Positions 11,516 to 22,623 of a stretch of 64,000 bases of DNA are shown here, piece after piece. A model generated the notes under the pieces. It was given only the letters and a program-made list of their open reading frames with translations. It was not told the origin of the DNA and did no database searches. Source of the stretch: Hymenoscyphus infarciens. Taxonomy: Eukaryota; Ascomycota; Leotiomycetes; Helotiales; Helotiaceae. The stretch lies in assembly GCA_001414345.1 (NCBI GenBank), contig LLCB01000008.1, forward strand, positions 558,001 through 622,000. The letters are read 5' to 3'. The position numbers and the translations under genes are program-made. Every line of letters starts with the position of its first letter. The stretch's first letter is position 1.

Positions 11516-11834
11516 TTCCACAAGAGCTAGGAGAATAGTGAATGGATAAGTGCTTTGGACTACAGTCACGAATTCCTGCGACTCCCGGTGGATATTATAC
11601 CACTTAGGAAAGTCCTAGAGGAAGAAAAAAAAACAAAAACAAAAGTGACTTATATTCGCGAGCGTTCTGCAGTCCCTTTGGTTTCAAGTGCTGAATAATA
11701 GAAGCCCCTATTTATATAGATGAAGTGAGCTTCGAAAAACAACACCCCTTCTTTCCTCGTCTCTCTCCTTCATATCCCCTCCCTCATCTATCTATATCCG
11801 ACTCCTCTCTCTTCCCTCAAATCCCAAAGCCACC
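11516..11834. other. Spacer between MITE and acid phosphatase 3' end
   Basis: No gene. It includes a 30-nt segment (11562-11591, ACAGTCACGAATTCCTGC and following) that recurs with 3 mismatches near 52249-52277. An A-run lies near 11623-11645. Confidence 0.5.
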
Positions 11835-13167
11835 TCAGAAAAATGGCAAAGCCCCCACATCACCTAACCCCAAATTTCCCAATCCCCAATTCTTCTCCAC
11901 GGTAGCCAGCTGACTGTAATGCGTATAGGCCTTCGCGTCAGTGGTTCCTTTCAAAGAAGCAGGAACGGCATCTCCTAGGAGGATGGAGAAGACTTTGTTT
12001 ACGCCGGTGTAGGTTTCTGTCTCGTCAAATGCTGCGAAGGAAGGGAGTTAGACAAGTTCTTGAAAGCGCGGAAAGAGAGAAAAGGAATTGGGTGTTGGGG
12101 AGGAGAAGGGAAGGGGATGAGGGAGGGGTGAGAAATGAGAAGAGGTGACTCACTGACTAAAACAAGCGTCTTGCTCATGAAATTCGTATTCGTCAAGAGG
12201 GGATCGAGAAGGGCTCTCGTCCATTTTCCGGCTACTGTTACACTGGTATCATGACCATCGGATGCTATATGAGTGTCAATTCCATCACAAAGCCTTGAAC
12301 TTTTGTCCTCGCTAAGAAACAAGTTCAGGTGAGGTAAGAGAGGGGAGACAAACTCATATTAGGAGTAATAAACAGCCACTGCGGTAACTTGTTCGCCGCC
12401 AAATCCCTCTCAAACATCGTGAAATTCTTGATCTTGGCGAGACGATTTAAATCCGAAGTCACGGAATCGTAACTTATGAGAGGACTAGCATACCATCAGC
12501 ACCCACTTACCCTCCACATCTCCATCCCCAGTCTCATCCCTCTACCTTACCACTCATTCGAAAACCACAGAAGAAAGGAAGAGAAACCCACTTATGCTTC
12601 CGAACATAATCATTCGCCCCATTCTTCAGATTCACAAACGCATTCCCCTCAAACCCACTATACGGTAAATCCTCCTGGTACTCGCTCCAACTCACCCCCT
12701 TCGCATCAAGTAAATCCACAATCGTCTTTGAAGAGGAGGAAATTCTAGTAAAAGAGTCGCCTGTGATGCCGTGGAGGGAACCTCCTACTGCTGCGACGTA
12801 GTTTCCTTGCGAGGGGTGGGTAAGTGCTATGTAATTTGTGAGGGTTATTCCTTGGGTGGCTAGGTATTTGAAATTTGCTGTAACAATCATCCATGTCAGC
12901 AACAGCAACTAAGTAAAACATAGCGCAGGGATTTCGGAAGAGGGAAGGGGGAAGGGACGTACGATCAGCAGCCGCAATAGAGTAATCAGTATTCTCGCAC
13001 CAAATTGTCACGAACCGATTGAATGTGTTTCCAACAACATTGCTTGTGGGACTTAAAGTTAAAGCCGTTGCTCTGGCTTTCTCAACTGCCGCCGTACCGG
13101 TGGATGTGTATTGGGTTTGCGCACATGTACTGGCGAACAACGCGGAGAAAAGAACAAGAGAATACAT
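11835..13167 (-). CDS. Secreted acid phosphatase, phosphoesterase family (PF04185 type)
   Basis: Five exons on the complement: 12963..13167, 12592..12877, 12354..12484, 12154..12264 and 11835..12031, joined in frame to 309 residues. The introns are 85, 107, 89 and 122 nt. Each junction restores a family motif: AAADP NFKYLA, VRKH NPLISYDSV, ITPNM TSDGHD, LVLV TFDET. A signal peptide opens the protein (MYSLVLFSALFASTCA). Conserved features of fungal PHOa-type acid phosphatases follow in order: VTIWCENTDYS, ALTHPSQGNYVAAVGG, YSGFEGNAF, SDGHDTSV and KVFSILLGDAVP. These enzymes release phosphate from phosphomonoesters outside the cell. It lies about 1.3 kb from the endopolyphosphatase gene on the same strand. 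The C terminus (GLGDVGALPFF) is slightly short but family-like. Confidence 0.85.
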
Positions 13168-14510
13168 TATGAAGATCCCTTCTAACGAATAAACAGTCGA
13201 CAGACACCTCTCAACTATTCCGGGCTCACTGGAACGCTTTATCCTGAAATCTCCCCTCCCACCACGAAATATGGGAAAACCCCCAAGCCAGTAGAATCAT
13301 CTATATCATACATACCCTCAGAATGATCATCAGTCCCGGTCGCGATGGCAGATCGCGCGTAATCGAATCTAGATGTGCCATTTGATAAACGTGCTAAGTG
13401 ATTGGTGGAGAGCTAACTTGACTGCCGGCTGTTCAGCTACCTGCAGCTAAAGACAGCTTCCCGTTAGGTAGCGCCTTCCGGATCTGTCAAGAGATGCTGC
13501 CGCTAAATTTAGAGGCCGCAACTGCGAGGTGTGCTTTACAAGCGTGGCAAGTCAAGTTTAGAGGGTGACATGCCAGCTGAAGCATTACTACTTGTACCTG
13601 ACAACTGTGACCATCGCAAGAAGACAACAAGATGAAAGCCCCCAAAGCCAAATAGAAGGGTAAAACCACGCTTTCATTTTAAAGATCTGGACTGCGGGTT
13701 AGATCTCACAAAGGATACAAACAATGGTAACAAGAGAAACAGAGTGCGGACAAGGAAAATGGAGTGCGGACAAGGAAGCTTCGCCCTAAAAATAGGCCCG
13801 CGCTTTTGTTGAGCAGCACGAGGTGCACGAGGTAGGTACAGGTAGCAGGAGGGACCACTGATGAGTCTCTATACCTGGTAGTTTATGAGGTATTCAACAG
13901 TGGTAGACTTAGGACGTAGATACTCTCTAGTCCAGGAACCACCCAACGAGGGCAGAGATAATTCTCCTCCCCGGTGCAGCAACGACGAACAGGAAGTAAT
14001 CACTGATCAGTCTCGACATCCCGTGCAAATCGCGCAAGCCAATGGAGAGTCCCTAAACAGTGTCTGACTTCCTGTTCTCGTGCGAAGAGGAACACGAACT
14101 TCTTACGCGTAGAGTGTTGGAGGACTGAGGAGTAAAACCACAATCCAAAAGGGGGGGGAGGTTATACTCGACGCTAACCCGCTTTCGGTTGTGATTGAGG
14201 GGGTTGCTCCGTCCCTTCTTGCGATTTGGTGTCACCAAGGGATCTCAACACCGGGTCAGGCCCAGGACTCCATTCCTTCGTCCCTTTTCGGGGTCGCCAT
14301 CATCAACAGCTCACCCGCACCGCACCTTGTGCTATACAGTAAACAAAAAAGTAAGAATTCAAACAATCTATTGAGAGAGAAAAAAAACAATGTCGGCAAT
14401 ATATAAGTAAAGCCCACGGTATCAACCCAATCCCATATGCCTATGCCCAATCCTACGCCTAGAAATGCCCACACCAAACTCCACCAATACAAATTCAAAG
14501 GCCGCATCAT
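13168..14510. other. Intergenic between acid phosphatase and endopolyphosphatase
   Basis: Contains the acid phosphatase promoter on its left and the 3' region of the endopolyphosphatase on its right. Short frames occur but none is convincing. A G-run lies at about 14150-14160. Confidence 0.5.
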
Positions 14511-16751
14511 TTACAACTCTCCATCGTGTTGACTAAGCATCGAACCCTCATCATAATCATTACTTCCCAAGTCAATTTCAAAAGTACGAAGCTCCTCCTC
14601 ATCAAGAGTACCCACAAAAGCACGCTGTATGAATTTCAACCACACCTTGTTCTTCTCATGTCGTCTGTGATGCTTCTTCTTCTTATGCTTCTTGTGCTTC
14701 TTTTTATGTTTCTCTGCGTCGAGGTCTTGGTCTTCGTCATCATTTGAATCGTCTTCGCTATCGATCTCCTCATCTTCCTCTACAACATCTTCGAATTCTT
14801 TGGTGTCTAATATCGAATCACCCTTCTCAGGTTTGTATCTCCCAATTCTATGAGCCAGTCTCAGCCAACTTCTTACAGTCATGTCCTTTAACTTATATAT
14901 CGAGTCGTTAAAAGTATCATACTCAATTTCGTATTGGAAAGTCTTCGGGTTGGGCTTCTTCCCATCTGGATGTTTGCCCTTGTGTTTGCCCTGACGCCAT
15001 TTTTCTTCGTTGATATCGTCTTCGTCATCGTCATCCAGGGATTTGAGCTGTAGGTTGTTGATGTGAGTGAGATTTGCAAAATACTGAGTGTAGCCAAGCA
15101 TGGTCAGACTTTGGGGGGAATGTGCTGGACCAGGAGCAGAGGATTTAGAAGGTGGTAAGGGAGTTGTGAAGTCGGGCTCCTTTGGTTTCTTGTGCTTCTT
15201 CTTTTTTTTGGAGTCGTCTAGATCCCCAGACTCTACGTCAATTACTTCGTGGAAATCGTCCTCATGGTCTAGAAGTTGAGTGGATGAGTATGAATCGTCC
15301 TCGAGGGAATCTAAAGACGATTCGGAGCTCGCAAGATATTTCACATCAGCCCAGCTTAGAACGTCTTCAAGCCCAGTGATGTTGTACTCGATGATTCGCA
15401 AGGTTGGAAAGTAATTTGGGACGATGCTAGGACCGACGTTGGTGACGTGAAATCTTTCACCCCATGGACCGCCAATTTTATCCAGAAGCTGGTCTTTCTT
15501 GCTCTTCTTCTTCTTCTGGCTGTCTTCATCGTTGCTGTAACCTTTCAAGATAGGAGCAGGATTTGGCAAATCGGACCAATGTTCGCGAAGCTCTTCGAGA
15601 TAATCGTTTGCAGATTGAATGTTAAGTTCATCTTCCATGGTTTCTCGAACAAAATCGCCGGAAGATGAAGCAGCCTCCTCTCCAAGTAACTTCACCTCCT
15701 TGATATCATGCAACATGAAATGATCGATGTTCATGTGGCCGTATAACCCTCCCACGATGACATCCCGATATTGTTGAAGCCAAAGAGTGTATTTTTGCCA
15801 ACATGTCTCGTCCCAAAGCTCCTTGCTCTCGGTTCGAGCTGGAGGAACATGCCCGATCAAAATCGCTTTCATTCCGCGTTCGCGAATAAACTGCAATTGA
15901 ATTCGGAGCCACTCGAAGTGTTCGAATCCTGGTTCAGACCTGAGCGCGCATCCATCAACACCGGCATTATTCTTGAAAAAGTAGAGAGTGTTGAGACTGA
16001 AGACAGCCAGCTTCCCAGGTATCACTTCCACATAATACCATCCACCTCTTTCAAAGCCATGCCTCTGTTCCTCCGGTATGAACTTGCTCCAAATATCCGT
16101 GTACGCCTTTAACCATTTATTGGGCCCGGAGAGAAGGATGTTGTGGGGTAGGATATCGTTATTTCCGAAGGTAGATACGATAGGGATCGATAAGGCATTC
16201 TTTGGATCGTCGTGAGCGCTGAAGGTTTCTGCGAATTTCTGCGCGACCCATTTGTTGGTATCCAAGACCTCTTTCTGCGTTCGTGGGATCTTTTCATCGC
16301 TATCGTGTCGCGCCGAGTCGCCCGTCCATACCACGAAATCGATCTTGTCCTTGATGTTTTCCTCGATCCATTTGAACGTCGAGTTTATGAGGGCAAAAGG
16401 GCTGTCGCAATCTGTGGTTTCCGCGCCGAATGTACCTGCAGCACCCTTCCCGCGATGGCAGGCCTTATCTTCTTCGGTCGAGGTATGGATTTTGTAGTGG
16501 GGATCTGGATGTAGATCTAGAAGCTCATTAGCATCGCACGAAAGATAAGGAATTCAGGGGAGCCTCAAATCCCACGTACCGGTTATATGGAGGAATCTTC
16601 CATGCAATCGTCGCGAGGCTGGAAGCGGGTGGAGTGGTGGTACTGCCAGGCCCTCCAATGGGACTTGCAGCGGTTCCTGGCTCGAACGAACGGGCTTTGC
16701 ATATGAGATGTTGAGCAGCCCCAGTGCTAAACATATCGCGCTCGTACGCAT
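14511..16751 (-). CDS. PPN1: Vacuolar endopolyphosphatase
   Basis: Two exons on the complement, 16580..16751 and 14511..16516, with a 63-nt intron (donor GTACGT, branch GCTAATG, acceptor CTAG), giving 725 residues. The N terminus is a signal peptide or anchor (MRTSAICLALGLLNISYA). The calcineurin-like metallophosphatase motifs appear in order: FLHITDLHPD (across the intron), WTGDSARHD, FGNND, ILIGHVPP and YGHMNIDHF. This set, with the long insertions, matches fungal Ppn1, which cuts long-chain polyphosphate in the vacuole. The C-terminal third is highly charged, with Lys/His runs (KKHKKHKKKKHHRR) between acidic stretches. Two CACGTG hexamers at 17246 and 17558 lie upstream and could bind a Pho4/NUC-1-type factor, though this motif is common by chance. 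Confidence 0.9.
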
Positions 16752-18644
16752 TCTGGGCACAATTTGGGAGGGAGAAAAGGAAGAAGAATTTATAGGAAGA
16801 TATACGGATATACAGATATACAGAGGTTTGAAGGATGTTTTGCTCGTTAGGCGCGGGAGAGCCTTGTGGTTGTGGAGGGACCTCCGTGGCAAACCTTTCG
16901 TTTCGGCCTGATAATGATCGTGCTTGCCAGGGACGCTGGGGTCGGTTGGGATTTGACTTTTGAGGGTTTTGACGTTGAGATGAGATGCAAGTCAGCAAAA
17001 TCCCATCCAGAGAACTAGAGAACTAGAACTAGGCCAGCGATCAAACCGTCAGTCTCTTTGACGACACACTCGTTCGGCAAAGAGGAGAAAGCATACGAGT
17101 CGATGGCGATGGCGACTTCGCCATATTTGACTCTTTTTATGCGAGAGTTTCCTGGTTGAGGGGCGGGAATCACAATCAAGCCATCAAGGTCTCTTTCCGC
17201 CATGTCTCAGGCTGGCGTGGAATGGTCATGGACGAATCAGACGCCCACGTGCGAACACCTGGGTCAGATTCCGACTTGTGGGAGGTCACAAAGGCTCCCT
17301 CAGAACCCCCTTTTGCTCGCGAGTTTACGAAGGAGCTGCACGCGACACTTATCGACTGCGCACTTGGACACTTGGATGCGTTGTGGTGGATTGGGAGAGT
17401 CGACTTGGTCCTCTCGTTGGATGAAATCCTGGGAATACAGCTGCGTCATTTAAGTATCCTTTTATATCGCAGTCCCGTCCAGAGAGCTCATTTTTTATTG
17501 GGTGGGCAGCGGCGCTTAGCATTCGTAAAGCTATCTTATAATCCCTCGGACGAGTCTCACGTGCCTTCTGGGTGGGAGTGTATTATTATAGATGGTGATG
17601 AGAAGCGGTTGTGGCGTGTTGAAGTGTCAACTAGTCAGTGGGGACATCAATGCATGGATGCTCGTGATGTTTCTCAAGTTAGGGTCTTGTGTGCCAGCGT
17701 GCTATTATTTGCGGTAATGGCGTCAACTAAAACAGCCAGAGATAGGTCTTGTACACTCTAGTAGTAAAGAAATCACCCAACATCTGGAACTGAATACAGC
17801 TGTCCAAACTCGACCTATTTCACATGACTTCAATTCCAAATTGACACACCCAAGCGAGTAATTGTTTCCCATCGCCAGTCTTCATTTCCACGCACTCAGT
17901 GGACAAGAAAGGCGGCTGTAAATAGGTCCCATTCGTGGTTCTAATCCTACAGCACAATCTAAAGTGTTGACCGAGACAGTTAAGATAATCCAACTTCCTT
18001 GATCCAAAAGAACTAGGTTAGTTGCCTGAATTCTCCCAAAGAGTTGGAATAACCAGCGAGGTGGCTAGGTAGGTACGAACCTGAATATTTACTACCACCC
18101 ATCGCGGGGAAGTAAACCAGCAGCTTAGCGAGCTACACACTTCACTATAACAGCCACAAGCAAACTCCTACCCTCAGTAACTAAAAGTGAGCAAGAAGAC
18201 TGGCATTTAGTAAGCGCCATTCACCAAAGATTGAAATGTGCACGATTTGAAGTCAATTGACGTGGGTCGGAACACTCATCGATCACCAAACATTGTTTGC
18301 AAATTGCTGAGGAGATAAAAATGGACGAATGGTGTCGAGTCCCGAAGCGTTTCTTGTCTCCAAAACAGTTCGCACTTGTTCCTTTTCTGGTACCTTCAGC
18401 ACAAATAATCCAAGTGAGTGAATTTACGCGAACTTGCGATGATTAGTAGAAGCGGTAGTAAATACTTCAGGCTAGTACTAACCTACCCCTGGTTCCCGTT
18501 GTTCTACCTATTTGGGATAATTGAAAGTAATTACCCTAGATACTTGGAGCAATTTAACATTCGTCAGAAAGAGTTTATACAAGTGAACAGAAGGACTCTA
18601 CGCACGTCATGGAATTAGGAATTAAATTTAAATAGCCTCGTATC
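16752..18644. other. Upstream region of PPN1 and gene-poor DNA
   Basis: Holds the PPN1 promoter. A 201-codon plus-strand frame at 17156-17761 has no recognisable domain and I do not call it. CACGTG occurs at 17246-17251 and 17558-17563. Confidence 0.45.
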
Positions 18645-18647
18645 TAA

Positions 18648-19102
18648 GGGCCTGTTTAGCTAGCTATGAGATAATATTAAATTATCTAATAAATATGCCG
18701 GGACCTTTTAAAAGTGGCATAGCATATATTTATTAATTATCTAATTATTCAGATAACATATTCTATAATCGTTTAGCTCGTATATCTAATATCTTAGGGC
18801 TAGTATGTTATCTTAGAACAGTAGTAATATACTAGCATATATAGGTAAGAAAAGATATGCCATGATATATTCCAATTATCGTAGTTTTAGCGATAATAGG
18901 ATAATGACCTTTTTTAGTAGAGATAATCTTTTATATGAATATTAGATTATTTAGCTAAATAATCTAGCTTAAAAATATACAGGCTAAACGATTCAGCATA
19001 TATCAAAGTGTTAAATATATTAAATTATCTAACATTATTATAACGCCTTTTTAGTAGTATATATCCTAAACTATCCAAAAAATATGCCAGCCAAACAGGC
19101 TC
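18648..19102. mobile_element. MITE, PIF/Harbinger-like, copy B (455 bp)
   Basis: Same family as 5885-6314: left end GGGCCTGTTTAGCT, right end AGCCAAACAGGCTC. It is flanked by the direct repeat TAA (18645-18647 and 19103-19105). The interior is AT-rich, with no coding frame. The last-but-one base pair of the right terminus is changed relative to the left one. Confidence 0.8.
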
Positions 19103-19105
19103 TAA

Positions 19106-20024
19106 ACTCTCTTTCGTTAGTAATTTCACAATAATACCACTTCTATCCCCACCTGTTTGCAATAAAAATACCTATTAGAATGGTCCACTTTCATTGTTCC
19201 AAGCTATTCGGGTAATATTTAAGTTCACTGGAAAGTTAGAACGACGAGCTTTTTACATCACGAGGCGAACTGAATTGTGGCCCTAAGAGTGGGCCTGGTT
19301 CAAGTGTTCTATACAGCTTCAAGGCGCAAGAATGCAAAACTTTCGTTATTTAGCAATTCTGGAACTATTATTCGAAGACAGGCAGTTGTCACGTAACATT
19401 GCTGACTCTTCCTAAGATAGCCGCAAATTTTTTAGGCGAGAAAACAAAGACTATTAACTCATGAATCCTCCAACGGTCTTCTCGGGTTTCGATGCTCTAC
19501 AGTACGGACAATCGGTGAGCAAGATTTGCCCGAACACAGTGTGGGGTTTCTCCGGACTCCAGGAAATTATCAAATTACCCCATTCTCCCGGTGCACTGAA
19601 AAAGTGGCAGTAAATAGCGACCCCACGAAACCCTACAGCCTTGAATAACTCTGGGCAGAAAAATCGTAAAAATAAACGAAAAGTATCGACAGATGCGGAG
19701 TGTACTAATTAACTATTGTTTAGGTCGTAGGAAGTTTTCAACTAGCTTGCGAGGTGTTGTAGATGTTGCGAGCTTTCTTGGGGAGGCCTATTTACTGTCA
19801 CTTTTTCTGTCCATGGGGGCCCATTCTACCCCATTCTTTGACTCATGTGTTACCCCGCAATCCGAAAAAATTTAGGATTCTTGGTCGGAATTCTGGGGAC
19901 AAAATAAACGGGGAAGACGTGAATATGGAAGCTCCCCCGAGGAGTAAAGGTATAAAAGATGAGTTTTCCGTTTTCATTTTGCTCTGAAATTCTACAACAC
20001 TTCAACGATACGCTCAAGGGGATC
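19106..20024. promoter_or_regulatory. Upstream region of the DUF1593 gene, with TATA box
   Basis: No gene. A good TATA box (TATAAAAG, 19951-19958) lies about 70 bp before the chosen start codon at 20025. It makes the in-frame ATG at 19959 unlikely as a start, because transcription should begin downstream of it. Confidence 0.55.
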
Positions 20025-21626
20025 ATGGGTTTACTCCGGCAGTTGGGGATTTACTCCTCTTTCATTCAATTAATTTGTTGTATCAATGGGGAAGCTTCAA
20101 CTCACGAAATAAAAGGTATTCAAGCTCGCCAAAACTCCTCGTTACCGGATCTCGCGAAGCTGCAAACTTTTACTTCGAAACCGCGTATCGTTGTACTCAC
20201 CGATGTACTCAATGAGCCGGATGATTCCATGTCCTTAGTCCGCTATCTCTTATACTCGAACGAATTCGATACCCGAGGCTTGGTGGCTACCACATCCAAA
20301 CATTTACGAAATGTCACTCATCCCGAGGAAATACGGAAGATTGTCACTGCGTATGGCAGTGTGGTTGACAATCTGAATTCGCATGTCAACCCTTCTGTGC
20401 AATATCAGTCAGCTGAGGAGTTGCTTGCACTTATCAGTACTGGACCACCCGTAAGTACCCGAGACGAAAGTAATATAGAACACGGAACTGATCTCAAGTA
20501 TTAGATCTACGGAAAACAGGCTCTCAACCAATCACTAAGTGAAGGCTCTCAACTCATTCTCGACCGTTTAGCAGAATCCGAAAAACCACTTTGGGTGCTC
20601 GCTTGGGGAGGAACAAATACACTCGCCCAAGCACTCCTCCACCTCCGAGAAACCCAATCATCAGTTGAGGCAGCAAAATTGCGTTCAAGACTGAGGGTAT
20701 ACACCATCTCCGACCAAGACGATACAGCATACTGGATCCGAGCCCAATTCCCAGATATCTTCATCATAACTTCCATGCACGCATTCGGCGCATACATAGT
20801 CTCAACCTGGACCGGAATTCTCCGAGACGTAAGTCCAGCAGCCGACTTCTCACTCGTCCAGCAACCCTGGTTAAAAGCAAACATTCAAATCGGGCCCTTG
20901 GGAGCTGTCTATCCAGATATCATCTATGGAATGGAAGGCGATTCCCCCAGTTTTCTCTACCTCATTCAAAACGGACTCGGAAACTCCGAGAACCCAGGTT
21001 GGGGAAGCTGGGGAGGTCGCTACGGGTTCATTTCTGCCGATCAACCACTCTGGGCCGATACCGCGGATACAGTGATTGGCCAAGATGGGCTTTCGTATAG
21101 GACGAATCAAGCTACTGTTTGGCGATGGAGAAAGGAGTTCCAAAATGATTTTGCTTCGAGGATGCAATGGACTCTAACCTCAAACTTCTCGGAAACTGGT
21201 CATCCACCTGTTATTCGCGTTAATGGACAAGTGGGGCCAGAAGCATGGATCCTTGAAGCGGAGTATAACCAAACTTTGGTTTTTGACGCAAGCGAGACTT
21301 ATGATCCCGATCACCCGGAGGATAATGGACGAATGGAGTTTCAATGGTATCAATATGGAGAACCTTCTTTTGATCTTCCGGATGGTTTGGTCAGTGCTCT
21401 TGAAATTGTTTCCTTAGCACCACCTGAAGGATCGAATGGGACGGTTGCTAGTAATGAGGCGGGATTCAGTAATGTGGCTGTTGGACAGAAAGTTCAAGTG
21501 CGGATTCCTGCTTTGCCGCAAAGTGCGACGCTGAAGCCGGATTTGCATTTGATTTTGCAGGTTACGAGTAGGTTGGCGAAGTTACCCGTTACGAGATACC
21601 AGAGGATTGTTTTCAGAATGTCTTAG
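20025..21626 (+). CDS. Secreted DUF1593 / Sde182-like nucleoside-hydrolase-fold protein
   Basis: Exons 20025..20450 and 20505..21626 with a 54-nt intron (donor GTAAGT, acceptor TTAG) give 515 residues. I chose the ATG at 20025 over the in-frame one at 19959 because a TATA box sits only 8 bases before 19959 and because 20025 opens a better signal peptide (MGLLRQLGIYSSFIQLICC). The fold resembles nucleoside hydrolases: an Asp-rich loop (VLTDVLNEPDDSMSLVRYLL, about residues 64-83), then VLAWGGTNTLAQAL and VYTISDQDDTAYWI. The C-terminal half contains DPDHPEDNGRMEFQWYQYGE, as in the family's beta-sandwich domain. Fungal and bacterial members are linked to plant cell-wall material; the exact substrate is not known from sequence. 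Confidence 0.82.
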
Positions 21627-22623
21627 GGTATGTTCATTAATGTAAATTATGACTGTTCGTTGGAGTGCTTTGGGGCCAGAGCCTTAGGTTAGAACGTCAA
21701 AGACCTTGGTACTCGTCTGTCGGTGTCAGCTCAAAGTTCGCTTAGAATTTGATAATAATACCCTCGAATTTCCGGTTTCGCTTGGTAGTGGTAGTGATGG
21801 TGCATAAGCTAAATGTGTAGAGACGAGTTTGTTTTGAACTAAAAGTTAGCTCTGCACTATTTTACTCTCTCGATCTTGACTAGTGCCGATCCTAGAACTG
21901 TGACACAATCTTGTAGTACACTACGCGTGTCTACGTGTAAAACTAAAAGAGATGACAGCACGACTAGTACATCCTACCAATGAGAAGTACTACTGGAACG
22001 GTACCACTCTAGGACAGGACCAATAGAACTCGTTAGATATTCGATGCGCGCCTCACTTGAGTAGCCTAATAGACGTGAAGTGTATGATCTACCTAAGGAT
22101 ATATTTAGTATACAAACTGTTGGTTTTGGTAGAAACTAGTCGCCGACTTAGAGCGTTGGTGTTTGAAGGCTAAAGGGCTTGAAAGCACTAGGTACTAGAT
22201 TATACTTTTTGAACTCGATTTCGGCCGCAACGTGTTGATCCAGATGTTGTATTGTTGGAGGTGGTGACCTATATTCCCTCTTTATGCTTGAGATCAAATA
22301 ATAAACCAAGTGATGCAGTAAACAAAATGCGAAAGAAAATTGGTATAACGATTACTCGTCGGCTCATACGTCTTCTTGTGTTATAAGTGAGTTTCAGTAT
22401 TAGTTATTCTGTGCGAGAAGGCTAGAGAAATGAAAAACATGGATTCGCTAACCTAAAAGTTCGAATACTGTTACATGCTTTCCACAGCTCCGCGTATTTG
22501 CCGACGAGTACCTGAGAGTGCTTAAAGTGATCAACAAAAATTCACCAGCCCTCCAAAGTTCCAAATAAATCAACCTCTTTCTCATCACTCATTGTCCCTC
22601 TTCTGTATCCTCCCCCTCTCCAT
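21627..22623. other. Intergenic, convergent 3' ends
   Basis: Region between the 3' ends of the DUF1593 gene and the RING gene. I see no gene, RNA or repeat in it. Confidence 0.5.

Noticed and set aside
17156..17761. 201-codon plus-strand frame upstream of PPN1
   Set aside because: No domain, no splice context, unremarkable composition; it is likely the PPN1 promoter region.
19959..20024. Upstream in-frame ATG as start of the DUF1593 protein
   Set aside because: A TATA box lies only 8 bases before it, and the downstream ATG gives a better signal peptide.
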